Made by a program: the position numbers and the translations under genes. 64,000 bases of DNA from Fratercula arctica (lineage: Eukaryota > Chordata > Aves > Charadriiformes > Alcidae), in the NCBI GenBank assembly GCA_947846985.1, contig CANTUZ010000001.1, positions 181,922,955 through 181,986,954 on the forward strand. The letters are read 5' to 3'. The notes below the pieces were generated by a model, which did not search any database, was not told where the DNA came from, and saw only the letters and a list, made by a program, of their open reading frames with translations. Each line of letters opens with the position of its first letter. Position 1 is the stretch's first letter. This document shows positions 62,298 through 64,000 of this stretch, one piece after another.

Positions 62298-64000
62298 ATT
62301 AATGCTGGTGGGGGTGCAAGCCATAAACACACTGAGAAACACAGTGCTCCATAGGCTTCTGTGTTGTGGAAGAGATGGAAACAGAGTTGGCCAGGACAGG
62401 ATAAAGGCTTCTTGACTGTGCAAGCCAAATTTGGCTGGCCACAGCAGAAAAGCAGCTGTACCAGGTTTGAGTCACCAAAACCACACGAGTGCTTCATCCC
62501 CAGAGTGGGGCTCCACCACCAGCATCTGCCTTTGCTCTGTGCCTACCTCTGGGCCACTGATGCACCGTACAGCGCTGCTGGCTGGAGAGAGAGCATTTCA
62601 GGGGATCTGGCCAGTTTCAAGTACTCCCTACTTCTGTGCTACCCTGCATGGCAAAAAAGCCAGCTACCACCACGGTCTTTCTTCAGAGACAGGGAGCTGC
62701 TTACAAAGGGCTGCTTCAAGCTGGAGATGGCCAGGAATGGAGCTGCAGCCGTGGCTACAGGACCCAGGCACCTCTCTCCCTTACAGCCCTTGTGAGCGCT
62801 TCAAACTGCCCCCAGCAACCTGCTGCCTTAGGACATGGGCACCCTTGCTCAGAGCCAGTCCTGAAAGCAGCTCTTTAATTCTCCTATCTTCATCCAGGGA
62901 GAAATGGGGTCAGTGCCTGCTGCAACTGAGTTCAGAGACCCTGAAGCTCTACCTTGCATTGGTTGATAATGGATAGTCCCCACCACATGTGCAGCTGCCC
63001 TTCCTGCTAACGAAGTGGGAAATAAAGGCATAAGGAGACAGCTGGGCTTATCACATACTACCTGGGGCTATGTTGCTCTGGTATCAGAGATATCAAGACA
63101 AGTTCAGCATTACTGACTACTGCAGCAGTCGAACAAGTGTTGGGGGAAGGACGTGAAAAATATAACTCTTTCCCAGTTTGATTAACATCTTTTTTTGTCT
63201 CTGTTCATACCCTTTCAACAATAGCAACAATGTGTTAATGCACCCACAGCACCCATTGGCTTATATAGGGCTCTAAGGAATCTTAACAAAAAACTATATT
63301 GCAAATACTATCTAAGTACTAGGAAGAGATAGAGAAGAGGTTAATTATTTGGGGGCTAGTCAAGACATAGTACAGCCCACAGTCAGCTGCAGCCCAGTAC
63401 TGAGTCTATTTGGGAGACACTATAGGTATGTTGATTTAGTTGCTTTGCTGCTCCAGCAGGAAACACAGATTCACACTGTGTCATATGCAACGCTGGTCCC
63501 CAATCTATCTGTCAGAGCTGCTAAGTGTTATGCTGGGGAATCTCCTCTCCCTAATGAGCATTACAGGATGGGCAGGCAAACATGGTCAGATTCCAGAAAA
63601 GAGAAACTTTTTAGCTTCTGACCTATAGGAGACTAGAAGCCTGTTTGACTTAAGGCCACACTTACACTAACACCCATGACCCACGGGGACATGACTCCAA
63701 ACACAATACAGCTGAGTAATTAAATGTTAGTTCAAAATCAGAAACCGCTGCAACTATAATTTCAAATTGCTAAAAGCACTAGGGAATACTTCCATTCCTG
63801 TATATAGATGGGAATGAATTATTTATTGATGGATTCAATAAAATCTGATTCTAACAGATGCAAAAATATCTAAAGTACTCAGTATCTCAAGACACTCTGT
63901 GATTAACTACATATGTCCCTTTTGTTATACAGAGAAAAGCAGCAGCTTTACAGCATGTTAGAAGAACTCATAGGCAATAAGAGTAAGCATGTCTTTTTGT

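Larger units (their letters stand above)
41991..64000 (-). other. TMEM117: TMEM117 intron upstream of the penultimate exon (partial)
   Basis: The preceding mammalian exon ends near FDLLIVMQ and should be recognisable. I looked for its reverse complement with an adjacent donor and did not find it up to 64000, so this intron is at least 22 kb and runs out of the window. It holds CR1 fragments at 46579-46806 and 62236-62297, a trinucleotide repeat, a long inverted repeat, a minisatellite and AT-rich DNA. The overlapping frames at 62361-62976 (144 and 181 codons) read in two frames at once and match nothing recognised. Confidence 0.8.

Noticed and set aside
62361..62976. Overlapping frames of 144 and 181 codons on the + strand
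   Set aside because: Two frames are open over the same G/C-richer DNA, with no splice logic, no family similarity and a CR1 tail just to the left. They are most likely chance frames.
42000..64000. The preceding TMEM117 exon (ending near FDLLIVMQ)
   Set aside because: I looked for its reverse complement with an adjacent donor and found no match; the exon most likely lies beyond the right edge.

Overview
The window is nuclear DNA from a vertebrate, almost certainly a bird. At least eight fragments of the avian/sauropsid LINE family CR1 are scattered through it. Several end in the diagnostic 3' tail, a short ATTCTATG-type repeat after a conserved CCTTCCAACC segment. Coding exons are short and separated by kilobase-scale introns. 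Most of the sequence is non-coding, and nearly all open frames longer than 60 codons are chance frames or CR1 remnants. There is no bacterial or viral gene set, no CRISPR array, and I recognised no RNA gene.

Two protein-coding genes can be supported. On the + strand lies a complete three-exon gene for an ARRDC5-like alpha-arrestin (coding exons 13084-13336, 17489-17697 and 18390-18983). The splice phases fit and give a predicted 351-residue protein. On the - strand lie the last two coding exons of TMEM117 (41990-41861 and 32372-31732), the C-terminal half of a multi-pass membrane protein. The rest of TMEM117 lies to the right of the window, because no further exon was found up to 64000. The two genes are convergent, with 3' ends about 12.7 kb apart.

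Layout: 1-13083 is gene-poor, with a CR1 at 1690-2290, a GC-rich stretch at 5640-6450 and two weak exon-like segments near 7.9 and 9.1 kb. 13084-18983 is the ARRDC5-like gene, flanked by two diverged direct copies of one dispersed repeat (12700-12962 and 19780-20027). 18984-31731 is intergenic, with CR1 copies, a small CpG cluster at 21474-21643, exon-like segments at 22135-22199 and 28021-28083, and an AT-rich repeat-poor block at 29.4-31.2 kb. 31732-64000 is the TMEM117 3' part. Its introns hold CR1 fragments, a perfect 36-bp inverted repeat (35159-35966), a ~128-bp inverted repeat (56772-57917) and a 42-bp minisatellite (59703-59870).

Nothing suggests that the two genes act in one pathway; their association is positional. 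I did not find a novel multi-gene system. The most interesting items are the position of an ARRDC5-like gene beside TMEM117, the two long inverted repeats in TMEM117 introns, and a few orphan exon-like segments.
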